DNA from: Rhodovibrio sodomensis
Lineage (GTDB): Bacteria; Pseudomonadota; Alphaproteobacteria; Kiloniellales; Rhodovibrionaceae
Length of the DNA stretch: 64,000 bases
Assembly: GCF_016583645.1 (NCBI RefSeq)
Contig: NZ_NRRL01000007.1
Span: 32,557 to 96,556 of the forward strand
Reading direction: 5' to 3'
The translations under genes and the position numbers were made by a program. Every line of letters starts with the position of its first letter. Position 1 is the stretch's first letter. This document shows positions 56,459 to 64,000 of the stretch, piece after piece. The notes beneath the pieces were generated by a model that was not told the DNA's origin, did no database searches, and saw only the letters and a list, made by a program, of their open reading frames with translations.

Positions 56459-57250
56459 ATGCGCACCAAGCTGACGGCAGTCGCCGCCGCCTGCGCGATG
56501 GCCTTCACCGCCGGCACCGCGAGTGCCGCGATCGAGGGCTGCCCGGACCAGATCACGGTCGGCACCGAGGGCGCCTACCCCCCGTTCAACTACATCGACG
56601 AGAACGGGAACCTGCAGGGCTTCGACATCGATATCGCCAATGCGCTGTGCGAGGAGATCGGCGCCGACTGCAGCTTCAAGACCCAGGACTGGGCCGGCAT
56701 CATCCCGGGTCTGCTGGCGAAGAAGTACGACGCCATCATCGCCTCCATGTCGATTACCGAGGAGCGCGCCCAGAAGGTCGACTTCACCAACAAGTACTAC
56801 CAGTCGCCCGCGCGCTTCGTCGGCCCGGACAGCATGGACGTCGAGATCTCCAAGCAGGGCCTGGAGGGCATGACGGTCGGCGTGCAGCGCGCCACCGTTT
56901 CCGAGAACTTCCTGCGCGGCGAGTTCGGCGACGTCGTGGAGATCAGCACCTACGACACCCAGGAGGAGGCGACCCTCGACCTGACCAGCGGGCGTGTCGA
57001 TCTGGTGGTCGCCGACGCGATCAAGCTGTCCGAGGGCTTCCTCGACTCCGAGGCGGGCGAGGCCTACGAGTTCAAGGGTCCGGCGTTCGCCCAGGAGAAG
57101 TACTTCGGCAAGGGCATCGGCATCGCCGTCCGCCCGGGCGCGGACAACCTGAAGCAGTGCTTCAACACGGCGATCGACAACATCCGCGCGGATGGCACCT
57201 ACGATAAGATCAGCCAGAAGCACTTCGGCATGAACATCTACGGCGGCTAA
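56459..57250 (+). CDS. Periplasmic amino-acid-binding protein (HisJ/ArgT family)
   Basis: A 263-residue family 3 solute-binding protein with a signal peptide cleaved near residue 23 (TASAAIE). VGTEGAYPPFNYIDENGNLQ and GFDIDIANALCEEIGADC are the signature segments, followed by QDWAGIIPGLLAKKYDAIIA, SMSITEERAQKVDF and VGVQRATVSENF, close to HisJ/ArgT/AotJ proteins. Arg- and Asp-type ligand contacts typical for basic amino acids are retained. It is likely expressed more than the permeases, since a strong hairpin follows. Confidence 0.92.
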   Translation: MRTKLTAVAAACAMAFTAGTASAAIEGCPDQITVGTEGAYPPFNYIDENGNLQGFDIDIANALCEEIGADCSFKTQDWAGIIPGLLAKKYDAIIASMSITEERAQKVDFTNKYYQSPARFVGPDSMDVEISKQGLEGMTVGVQRATVSENFLRGEFGDVVEISTYDTQEEATLDLTSGRVDLVVADAIKLSEGFLDSEAGEAYEFKGPAFAQEKYFGKGIGIAVRPGADNLKQCFNTAIDNIRADGTYDKISQKHFGMNIYGG

Positions 57251-57269
57251 CCGCCGTGGCGTGACGATC

Positions 57270-57575
57270 TCCAACTGATCCCCCTCCGCCACTGGGAGGC
57301 GAGGGCGAGGGGAGGAGGGGCCACGGGCATCGATGCCGCGGGCAACCTCCTCTCCCTGGCCCTCGCCTCATCAGAAGGAGGAGAGGGGATGAGTTGGTGC
57401 CCGTTCCTCGCCTCATCGAGCGGACCCGCCGCTAATCCCCTCTCCCTTGAGGGGAGAGGGAGGGGCCCGCGAGCCGTAGGCTCGTGGGAGGGTGAGGGTG
57501 GGACTCCCCGGTGGTATCCGGGGAGTCCCACCCTCACCTGTCCTCTCCCCTCAAGGGAGAGGGACCCGCCGGTAC
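57270..57575. repeat. Family C cluster with a perfect 21-bp hairpin
   Basis: It fills most of the 362-base gap between the binding-protein and permease genes. The core is a perfect 21-bp stem (57491-57511 with 57518-57538, GGTGAGGGTGGGACTCCCCGG side) and a 6-nt loop, flanked by paired CCCCTCTCCCTTGAGGGGAG and CCTCTCCCCTCAAGGGAGAG blocks. It resembles a REP-like processing or attenuation site. Confidence 0.85.
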
Positions 57576-57612
57576 GCCCGTATTGCCCTGAACCACCCGC
57601 CAAGGCCCCGCG

Positions 57613-58302
57613 TTGCTCGATCTGCAAGGCTACGGACCGCTGCTGCTGGAGGGCTTCAAGCTGACCGTGCTGGTCGGCGTGAGCTCGATGGCGCTTGCGA
57701 TCCTGCTCGGGATGGTGGGGGCCTGGGCCAAGGTGACCCAGCTGCGCGCGGTCAACTGGGCGGCCGGCGTCTACACCACGGTGGTGCGGGGGGTGCCTGA
57801 GCTGGTGCTGATCCTGCTGGTCTATTACGGCGTCCCCACCCTGATCCAGGACGCCGCGACGGGGCTTGGCTACGACCTCCGGGTCAACCTGAACCCGTTC
57901 GCTTCCGGCGTGCTCACCATCGGGTTCATCTACGGTGCGTTCTCGACCGAAGTGTTCCGCGGCGCCTACCTGGCCGTGCCGGCCGGGCAGATGGAGGCCG
58001 CGCGCGCCTGCGGCATGCCCCGGCTGATGGCCGCCCGGCGGATCCTGCTGCCGCAGATGTGGCGCTACGCGATTCCCGGGCTGGGCAACGTCTGGATGGT
58101 GCTGATCAAGGCGACCGCGCTGATCTCGGTGATCGAACTGCAGGAGCTGATGCGCGCGTCCCAGGTGGCCGCCCAGGCGACCCGCCAGCCGTTCACCTTC
58201 TACGCTGCCGCGGCCGGGCTGTACCTGGTGCTGACGATCGTCTCGATGGCGCTGCAGCAGCGCCTGGAGAGCTGGGCCAACCGCGGCGTGCAGCGCGCGT
58301 AA
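57613..58302 (+). CDS. Polar amino-acid ABC transporter permease (HisQ-type)
   Basis: A 229-residue permease from TTG 57613, with five or six transmembrane segments. The first helix region is MLDLQGYGPLLLEGFKLTVL (starting with the TTG read as Met). YTTVVRGVPELVLILLVYYG and the EAA loop QMEAARACGMPRLMAARRIL are the marks of the HisM family. Forms a heterodimer with the next gene. It is separated from the binding-protein gene by repeats, so its expression may be lower. Confidence 0.92.
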   Translation: MLDLQGYGPLLLEGFKLTVLVGVSSMALAILLGMVGAWAKVTQLRAVNWAAGVYTTVVRGVPELVLILLVYYGVPTLIQDAATGLGYDLRVNLNPFASGVLTIGFIYGAFSTEVFRGAYLAVPAGQMEAARACGMPRLMAARRILLPQMWRYAIPGLGNVWMVLIKATALISVIELQELMRASQVAAQATRQPFTFYAAAAGLYLVLTIVSMALQQRLESWANRGVQRA

Positions 58303-58317
58303 CGGCAGGGGGCGCCG

Positions 58318-59049
58318 ATGGACTGGCAGATCATCGTCGACAGCCTGCCCGAGTTGATCGGCGGGATGTGGCTGACCATCCAGATCACCGCCCTGTCGGT
58401 CGCGATCGGCCTGGTCATCGCGGTGCCGCTGGCGATCCTGCGCCTGCACCCGAACCCGGCGATCTGGATGCCGGTCTACGGCTTCATCTTCTTCTTCCGG
58501 GGCACGCCGCTGCTGGTCCAGCTGTTCCTGATCTACTACGGCAGCGGGCAGTTTTCCGACGCGTTGCAGCAGGTCGGCCTGTGGATCTTGTTCCGGGAGG
58601 CGTACTTCTGCGGCGTCCTGACCCTGACGCTGAACACCGCCGCCTACACCGCCGAAATCCTGCGCGGCGCGATCCAGGGGGTGCCCAAGGGCGAGGTCGA
58701 GGCCGCGCGCGCCTGCGGCATGGGCGGCCGGCTGCTGTACCGCCGGATCATCATGCCCAAGGCGTTCCGCCTGGCCTGGCCGGCCTACACCAACGAGGTG
58801 ATCTTTCTCTTACAGGCGACCTCGCTGGTCTCGGTGATCACCTTGATGGACATCACCGGCGTGGCCAGCAAGATCGCCGCCAGCACGTTCGCGTTCTACG
58901 AGCTGTATCTGACCGCCGCGGTGATGTACCTGATCCTGGTCTACGGCCTGCTCGCGGTGTTCAAGCGGATCGAGTACCGCCTGTCCGGCCACCTGCGCGC
59001 CGCCAAGGACACTACCACCGACTCCCAGCAGGGCCCGGCGCTTCGGTAA
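58318..59049 (+). CDS. Polar amino-acid ABC transporter permease (HisM-type)
   Basis: A 243-residue permease. FIFFFRGTPLLVQLFLIYYG and the EAA loop GEVEAARACGMGGRLLYRRI match HisM/ArtM proteins, with five transmembrane helices. It follows the HisQ-type gene by 15 bp (start ATG 58318 after GGCAGGGGGCG) and completes the ATPase, binding protein, permease, permease set. The likely substrate is a basic amino acid, by analogy. Confidence 0.93.
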   Translation: MDWQIIVDSLPELIGGMWLTIQITALSVAIGLVIAVPLAILRLHPNPAIWMPVYGFIFFFRGTPLLVQLFLIYYGSGQFSDALQQVGLWILFREAYFCGVLTLTLNTAAYTAEILRGAIQGVPKGEVEAARACGMGGRLLYRRIIMPKAFRLAWPAYTNEVIFLLQATSLVSVITLMDITGVASKIAASTFAFYELYLTAAVMYLILVYGLLAVFKRIEYRLSGHLRAAKDTTTDSQQGPALR

Positions 59050-59106
59050 CCCTGGCGGCCGTTAACCCCCGCCGCTCTTAACCTTGGCCCTGGGGGGACC
59101 CCGCCG

Positions 59107-59898
59107 ATGCCCGACACCCTGGTGATCCAGAGCCACGCGCCCGACCCGCCGGCCTGGCTGCGCGCGTGCCTGGACAGCGTCGCGGCCTGGGCGGCCGGCG
59201 CCGGGTTCGCCCACCGGATCGCCGGCGACGCGTTCCTGGACCGCGTGCCAGCCGACCTGCGCCAGCGGGCGCACGGCCGCACGCAGGTGGTGGCCGACCT
59301 GGCCCGGCTGGACTGGATCGCCGAGGTGCTGGCGCAGGGCTGGCCGCGCGTGATCTGGCTGGACGCGGATGTGCTGGTGTTCGCGCCCGAGCGCCTGACG
59401 GCCGCGCTCGCCCTGCCGGAGGCGGGCTACCTGTTCGGGCGGGAGGTCTGGGTGCAGCCGGACGCCCGGGGCCGGCCGCGGGCCCGGCGCAACCTGCACA
59501 ACGCCCTGCTCGCGTTCGCGCCCGGCAACCCGGTGCTCGCGTTCTACCGCCACGCCGGCCAGCGTATCCTGGCCCGGCACGACGGCCCGCCGGTGGCCCA
59601 GCTGATCGGGCCGAAGCTGCTGACCGCGCTGGACAACATGATCGCGCTCGACGGCACCTGGGCGGTCGGCATGGCAAGCCCGCTGGTGGTGCGCGACCTC
59701 GCCGCCGGTGGCGGTCCGGCGCTCGACCTGCTGCGGGCCCGCACCCCGGTGCCGCCGGCCGCGCTCAACCTGTGCGCTTCCTATGCCGGGCGGGCGGCCG
59801 ACGGCGTGGCGCTGGACGCCGGCACGCTGGCCGCGGCCGCGCGGGCGTTACGCACGACCGATGACCTGTCGTCGGGGGGTTACAGCAAAATCGATTAA
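59107..59898 (+). CDS. Putative glycosyltransferase-fold protein
   Basis: A 263-residue protein. The Asp-x-Asp-type motif in RVIWLDADVLVFAPERL, about residues 78-95, is typical of nucleotide-diphospho-sugar transferases, and KLLTALDNMIALDGTWAVGM resembles the later acceptor region. No transmembrane segment is present, so it would act in the cytoplasm or at the membrane surface. The last residues (YSKID) come from a family B element: the TAG stop that the element should supply is TAC here, and translation ends 18 bases later at TAA. Sugar specificity is unknown. Confidence 0.65.
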   Translation: MPDTLVIQSHAPDPPAWLRACLDSVAAWAAGAGFAHRIAGDAFLDRVPADLRQRAHGRTQVVADLARLDWIAEVLAQGWPRVIWLDADVLVFAPERLTAALALPEAGYLFGREVWVQPDARGRPRARRNLHNALLAFAPGNPVLAFYRHAGQRILARHDGPPVAQLIGPKLLTALDNMIALDGTWAVGMASPLVVRDLAAGGGPALDLLRARTPVPPAALNLCASYAGRAADGVALDAGTLAAAARALRTTDDLSSGGYSKID

Positions 59899-59960
59899 GG
59901 TCGAGGCGACCCTCATCGTGAATTTTGCTCTAACTGCTTGAAGAGAGAGCATCTTGCTCT
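59881..59960. repeat. Family B palindromic element, copy 3
   Basis: Conserved hairpin 59881-59932: TACAGCAAAATCGATTAAGG at the left and a TCATCGTGAATTTTGCTCTA end at the right, then ACTGCTTGAAGAGAGAGCAT, as in the reverse complement of the copy at 27894. It overlaps the 3' end of the glycosyltransferase-like gene; its first codon TAC replaces the consensus TAG. Confidence 0.85.
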
Positions 59961-60051
59961 GGTTTGCTCGGCCGCACGCGGCCGGTGTTGCCACAAGCTG
60001 TTCACGGGCGTGCCTCTATCGCGCCGGATTCCCGGAGCTATATTGGTGTTT

Positions 60052-60435
60052 ATGAGCACGCACGTCCTTGTGGTGGAAGACGACAGCGACTTCGCGGAGT
60101 CGGTGAGCGCCAACCTGGAGTACGCCGGTTACGGCGTGTCCGGGATCGCGCGCAGCGGCCTCGAGGCGTTTCAGCTGTGCGAACAGCGCCGGCCCGACGT
60201 CGCCCTGATCGACATCGGGCTTGAAGGCGCGTTTGACGGGATCTTCCTGGGCGAGCAGCTGGCCGAGCGCGGCATCAAGGTGATCTACCTGACCGGCCGG
60301 TTCGACCGCGCGCTCCGGGAGGGGCGCGAGCACGCCGCCGGGCTGCTCGCCAAGCCCTGTTCGCTGGCCGACCTGACGGCCGCGATCGACGCCGCGGTCG
60401 CGCCCGCGTCGCAGCACCAGCGCGCATCGACCTGA
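60052..60435 (+). CDS. Single-domain response regulator
   Basis: A 127-residue receiver domain. Acidic pocket residues are in LVVEDDSDFAESV, the phospho-accepting Asp in VALIDIGLEGAFDG, and the Thr and Lys in VIYLTGRFD and LAKPCS, all in the expected positions. There is no output domain, as in CheY-like proteins, and no kinase gene is adjacent. The start ATG 60052 was preferred over an upstream in-frame ATG at 59938, which lies in the repeat region. Confidence 0.9.
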   Translation: MSTHVLVVEDDSDFAESVSANLEYAGYGVSGIARSGLEAFQLCEQRRPDVALIDIGLEGAFDGIFLGEQLAERGIKVIYLTGRFDRALREGREHAAGLLAKPCSLADLTAAIDAAVAPASQHQRAST

Positions 60436-60489
60436 CGACACGGGCACGCCCCCTCGCCAGGGCCGGGCGGCTTCGCTATAACCCGCGCC

Positions 60490-62016
60490 ATGTCCGGCGC
60501 CGAAACCAAGCATCCAAAACATCCGGAAGCCATCAAGGCACGCGCGGAAGCCGTGCTCGCGCGCTACAAGCCGTTGATCGCCGACTGGGACGCGTTCCTG
60601 GACGTCCTGGTCCGGCCCAAGCCGACCTGTATCGTCGCCAACGCCGCGCGCCTGGACCGCGACCGTCTGGCCGGATTGCTGGCCGGCGGGCCCGCGGACC
60701 TGACCCCGGTGCCCTGGGATCGGGCGGCCCTGCGGGTCCCGGCGGACGCCCGGCCGGGCACCTGGTGGGCCTTCCTGGCCGGTCTGTACCAAGTGCAGGA
60801 GGAAGCCTCGCTGCTGCCCACCGCGATGCTCGATCCCCAGCCCGGGGAGCGGGTGCTCGACCTGTGCGCCGCCCCGGGCGGCAAAGCGGCCAGGATCGCC
60901 ATGGCGGTCGGGCCGGAGGGCACGGTGATCGCCAACGAGAAGGAACCCCGGCGGCTCTCGGCCGTGCGCGACAAGATGAAGCGCCTGGGGCTGACCAACC
61001 TGACCTCGACCGTGCACGACGGCGGCGACTACCCGCTGGAAGCCGGCGCCTTCGACCGCGTGCTGGTCGACGCGCCCTGCACCAGCGAGGGCACCAAGTT
61101 CCGCCAGGGCGCGGGCTACCAGGGCTCCGAACCGGAATTCCTGTCCTGGATCGCCGGCCAGCAGGCGGCCCTGCTGCGCCGCGCGGCACAGCTGGTCAAG
61201 CCGGGCGGCCGGGTGGTCTACGCCACCTGCTCGTTCGCGCCGGAGGAGAACGAAGCGGTGGTCGACCGCGTGCTGGCTGAACTCGACGGCGGACTTCAGC
61301 CGGTCGCGGTGCGCCCGCCGGGCCTGCAGCCCGCCGCGCCGGTGGCCAGCTGGGGCGGGCGCGCGTTCGATCCCGGCGTGCAGGCCGGCCTGCGGCTGTG
61401 GCCGCACACCCACCGCACCGGCGGCTTTTTCGCCATCGCGTTCGACAAGCCGGCCGACGCGCCGCCGCCGGCCGCGCCGCCGAGCCGCCATGTGGACGCG
61501 TGGTCGGGCGATCCGCGGCAGTGGATCGGCCCGGTGCTGGAAAAGTTCGACATCGCGGGCGATCCGCTGGCCGGCCTCAGGGTGATCGAGCGCGGCGACG
61601 ACCTGCAGCTGGTCGCCGCCGGGCACAGCGCGCCCGCCAAGCCCGCGCCCGTGTCGACCGGGGTGCCGGCGCGCCGGGCCCGCAACCGCACGCCCAAGCC
61701 CTCGACCGCGCTCGCGCTGATGGTGGGCGGCGGGGCGCGGGCCCGTGTGGTCGAGGTGACGGCCGCGCAGCGCGACGCCTACCAGCGGCGGCAGCCGATC
61801 CAGCCCGCGCCGGATCAACTTGCAGCCTGTCAAGCCCGCGCCCACCTGTCGGATGCGCTGCGCGGCGCCCAGGACGGCGGCGGGGATGGCATGGCCGGGC
61901 CGGCGCAGGGCTACGTCATCCTGCGCTACCGCGGCGTGCCGCTCGGCGTCGGCTTCCTGCGCCCGGGCCCGCCGGCGGAGATCGAAAGCCAGTTCCCCCG
62001 CGCCTGGAAACTTTAA
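60490..62016 (+). CDS. RsmF/NOP2-like RNA m5C methyltransferase
   Basis: A 508-residue relative of RsmF without a NusB domain. LDLCAAPGGKAARIAMAVGP is SAM motif I, VLVDAPCTSEGTKF carries the motif-IV cysteine and VYATCSFAPEENE the motif-VI catalytic cysteine. The family methylates cytosine C5 in 16S rRNA (m5C1407 in E. coli). After residue about 325 come a Pro-rich linker and a C-terminal PUA-like region (GYVILRYRGVPLGVGFLRPG), which is common in this group. A second such enzyme, rsmB, is at 16095. Confidence 0.92.
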   Translation: MSGAETKHPKHPEAIKARAEAVLARYKPLIADWDAFLDVLVRPKPTCIVANAARLDRDRLAGLLAGGPADLTPVPWDRAALRVPADARPGTWWAFLAGLYQVQEEASLLPTAMLDPQPGERVLDLCAAPGGKAARIAMAVGPEGTVIANEKEPRRLSAVRDKMKRLGLTNLTSTVHDGGDYPLEAGAFDRVLVDAPCTSEGTKFRQGAGYQGSEPEFLSWIAGQQAALLRRAAQLVKPGGRVVYATCSFAPEENEAVVDRVLAELDGGLQPVAVRPPGLQPAAPVASWGGRAFDPGVQAGLRLWPHTHRTGGFFAIAFDKPADAPPPAAPPSRHVDAWSGDPRQWIGPVLEKFDIAGDPLAGLRVIERGDDLQLVAAGHSAPAKPAPVSTGVPARRARNRTPKPSTALALMVGGGARARVVEVTAAQRDAYQRRQPIQPAPDQLAACQARAHLSDALRGAQDGGGDGMAGPAQGYVILRYRGVPLGVGFLRPGPPAEIESQFPRAWKL

Positions 62017-62090
62017 GCCGCCTGGAAGCCCCGAACCCAGCAAGCCCGAACCCAACACCTAGGCCGAACCCGAAAGGACCCGAGATCGCG

Positions 62091-63809
62091 ATGCGCGACC
62101 AGCGGACCTTCAAGCGCGGCGAGCTCGAGGCCGCGCTCAAGCGGATCGATGGCAAGGGCTACAAAGCCTACAAGGACATCGTCGGCCGCTACGGCTTCGA
62201 CCAATTCACCCTGTCGATCGACCACGTGCAGGGCGATCCGTTCGGCAGCCCGTCTCGGCTGCGCGTCTTCGTCCCGGCCGGGACCGCCGGCTTTCCGGAT
62301 GCCTGCTTCGACAGCGAAAGCCGGGTCACCGCGCTGCGCGACTACCTCGCCCGGGCGTTCGCCGCCCGCGCCAAGCAGCTGGCCAAGCCGCGCGGCACCG
62401 GCTCGTCCGGGCTGCTGGCGATGGATGCGCCGGGGCAGGAAATCCTGGAGCGCACGGCCGTGCTGGCGAGCCGGGACGGCGGCATCGAGGCGCGCTTCGT
62501 CGCCGGCCTGCCGGCGCGCGGGCGCAGCGTGCTGGGCCGGGAGGCGCAGCAGATGCTGCTGCAGGACGTGCCGCAGCTGGTCAAGGACGCCCTGCTCGCG
62601 GCCGCGCACGACGACGCGCGGCTGCGCGACCACGTGACCAGCGCGGAGGACGCGGACGCGCTGCGCGGCCAACTGCGCGCGCGCGGCCTGGCCGCCTTCG
62701 TCGCCGACGGCGCGGTGCTGCCCCGGCGCTCCGGCATCGACGACCGGCCGCTGGCGCGCGGCGCGGTCGCGTTCGAGGCGCCGGACAGCCTGGCGGTGAC
62801 GCTCGACCGGCCGAACCGCGGCGCGATCCGCGGCCTGGGCGTGCCGCAGGGGATCACCTTGATCGTGGGCGGCGGCTACCACGGCAAGTCGACCCTGCTG
62901 CAGGCGATCGAGCGCGGCGTCTACAACCACCTGCCGGGCGACGGGCGCGAATGGGTGGTCGCCGACCCGGCGGCGGTGAAGGTGCGCGCCGAGGACGGCC
63001 GCGCGGTCACGCACGTCGACATCTCGCCGTTCATCCAGGGCCTGCCGGGCGGGCGCGACACCCGCCGGTTCGCGAGCGAGAACGCCTCCGGCTCGACCTC
63101 GCAGGCGGCCAACATCGTCGAGGCGCTGGAGGCGGGCGCGCGGGTCCTGATGATGGACGAGGACACCTCGGCCACCAACTTCATGATCCGCGACCGGCGG
63201 ATGCAGGCGCTGATCGCCAAGGACCGCGAGCCGATCACGCCCTACATCGACAAGGTCCGCCAGCTGTACGACGACCTCGGCGTCTCCACCACGCTGGTGA
63301 TCGGCGGCTCCGGCGACTACCTGGACAAGGCCGACACCGTGATCGCGATGCAGGACTTCCGCGCCCACGACGTGACCGACCGGGCGCGCGAGGTGGTCGA
63401 CGCCCACCGCACCGAGCGCGCGGAGGAAGGCGGCGACAGCTTCGGCCGTCCGGGCGCGCGCACGCTCGAGGGCACCGGCATCGCCGGCAAGGGCGACAAG
63501 CCGCCCAAGATCAAGGTGCCCCACCGCAAGGCGATCGGGATCGGCCAGGACGATCTCGACCTGGGCGCGGTCGAACAGTTGGTCGACGAAAGCCAGACCC
63601 GTGCGGTCGCGGAGGCGCTGATGCGCCTGACCGACGACCAGGGCCTGCACGGCCAGACGGTGCCGCAGCTGCTGGACGCGCTGGAACAGGAGGTCGCGGC
63701 GCGCGGGCTGGACGCCCTGACCCGCACCCCGCGCGGCGACCTAGCCCGCTTCCGCCGCTTCGAACTCGCCGCCGCGCTCAACCGCCTGCGCGCCCTGAAG
63801 ACGGGGTGA
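62091..63809 (+). CDS. Predicted ATPase of the ABC class (COG3044 type)
   Basis: A 572-residue protein of the soluble ABC-class ATPase family. The N-terminal part begins MRDQRTFKRGELEAALKRID, the family start, with FTLSIDHVQGDPF next. The P-loop lies in LIVGGGYHGKSTLLQAIERG near residue 265. ENASGSTSQAANIVEALEAG resembles the signature region and VLMMDEDTSATNFMIRD is Walker B with the usual Glu-Asp. The C-terminal domain is RNA-binding-like in a characterised trypanosome relative. Its bacterial role is unknown. It follows the methyltransferase gene by 74 bp. Confidence 0.9.
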   Translation: MRDQRTFKRGELEAALKRIDGKGYKAYKDIVGRYGFDQFTLSIDHVQGDPFGSPSRLRVFVPAGTAGFPDACFDSESRVTALRDYLARAFAARAKQLAKPRGTGSSGLLAMDAPGQEILERTAVLASRDGGIEARFVAGLPARGRSVLGREAQQMLLQDVPQLVKDALLAAAHDDARLRDHVTSAEDADALRGQLRARGLAAFVADGAVLPRRSGIDDRPLARGAVAFEAPDSLAVTLDRPNRGAIRGLGVPQGITLIVGGGYHGKSTLLQAIERGVYNHLPGDGREWVVADPAAVKVRAEDGRAVTHVDISPFIQGLPGGRDTRRFASENASGSTSQAANIVEALEAGARVLMMDEDTSATNFMIRDRRMQALIAKDREPITPYIDKVRQLYDDLGVSTTLVIGGSGDYLDKADTVIAMQDFRAHDVTDRAREVVDAHRTERAEEGGDSFGRPGARTLEGTGIAGKGDKPPKIKVPHRKAIGIGQDDLDLGAVEQLVDESQTRAVAEALMRLTDDQGLHGQTVPQLLDALEQEVAARGLDALTRTPRGDLARFRRFELAAALNRLRALKTG

Positions 63810-63835
63810 GGCCGGCGTAGCGCCTGCTTAATTCC

Positions 63836-64000
63836 GTGCGCCCTGACGGCGCGGTCTACCAGTGGAGGAAGGATCCACCCAGACAGTAGTCGGTTTGGTC
63901 TGGTAGCTGACGAGCGGCTTCGTCGGGCAACCGGCGGGGCCGAAGCCTCGTGACAAAGGCCGCTTCAGGCGGTTGAGCGATCCAGCGGGCCGTAACATGC
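63836..64000 (+). ncRNA. Possible 5' end of a group II intron or other structured RNA
   Basis: The sequence starts GTGCGCCCTGACGGCGC, matching the GUGYG 5' consensus of group II introns, and continues with GTCTGGTAGCTGACGAGCGG and GAGCGATCCAGCGGGCCGTA, GC-rich paired segments without a reading frame. It runs off the window, so no maturase can be seen. It may also be an unrelated structured leader or transposon end. Confidence 0.35.

Noticed and set aside
63810..64000. Considered as RNase P RNA or tmRNA
   Set aside because: The conserved GAGGAAAGTCCGGGC of RNase P and the tRNA-like end of tmRNA are absent.

Overview
The window is high-GC chromosomal DNA of an alphaproteobacterium, most likely order Rhodospirillales. 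Evidence is the syntenic block maeB-mutS-glnD-murJ-trpS, the operon ispH-thrB-rnhA, NnrU, TIGR02186 with a TauE/SafE exporter, an IalB-family protein, and many GTG/TTG starts. A Rhodovibrio-like halotolerant genus would fit, but this is a guess from gene content. Almost everything is housekeeping; there is no prophage, plasmid or CRISPR signal.

Layout. 1-2.9 kb (minus): asparaginase, MDR oxidoreductase and a methyltransferase cut by the window edge. 3-6.3 kb (plus): SpoU methyltransferase, IalB-like protein, rlmN and two small membrane proteins. 6.3-7.9 kb: two tandem nucleotidyltransferase/HEPN cassettes with duplicated promoters. 8-13 kb: argG, a PilZ-like protein, NnrU, DUF3253, then the YggT-DUF167-folD operon. 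13.4 kb: tRNA-Ala(CGC). 13.7-20.2 kb (minus): macrodomain, AmpG-like MFS, rsmB, and ispH-thrB-rnhA. 20.4-21.9 kb: CDGSH protein and two lipoproteins, one an Lpp-like alanine zipper with a strong terminator. 22-31 kb (minus): adenylate cyclase, Bax-like glucosaminidase, universal stress protein, sulfur-anion exporter pair, trpS, murJ. 31-45 kb: SEL1 lipoprotein, a frameshifted acidic secreted protein, glnD, a TetR-MFS pair with a clear operator, mutS, a stress-like protein, maeB. 45-49 kb: PhoR-like kinase, then an IS5-type element with perfect target duplications and an ATGA-coupled passenger gene; it splits a small ORF. 49.6-55.3 kb: UMF1 MFS and ccmABCDE-ccmG. 55.5-59 kb: polar amino-acid ABC transporter. 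59-64 kb: GT-like protein, single-domain response regulator, RsmF-like methyltransferase, ABC-class ATPase and a possible 5' end of a group II intron.

The most distinctive property is the density of dispersed palindromic intergenic elements. Family A (about 120-137 bp, GCGTCCTTCGACACGG ends) occurs three times. Family B (TAGAGCAAAATC...GATTTTGCTCTA) occurs three times, each abutting the 3' end of a gene so that its first three bases are, or were, that gene's stop codon. Family C is CCTCTCC/GGAGAGG-rich and occurs at about ten places. Family D is a 200-bp inverted repeat between trpS and murJ. One A copy is nested inside another inverted repeat.

Limits: all calls are from reading sequence, translated proteins and remembered family motifs; no database search was run. 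Start codons were adjusted by hand from family knowledge, overlaps and ribosome-binding sites.
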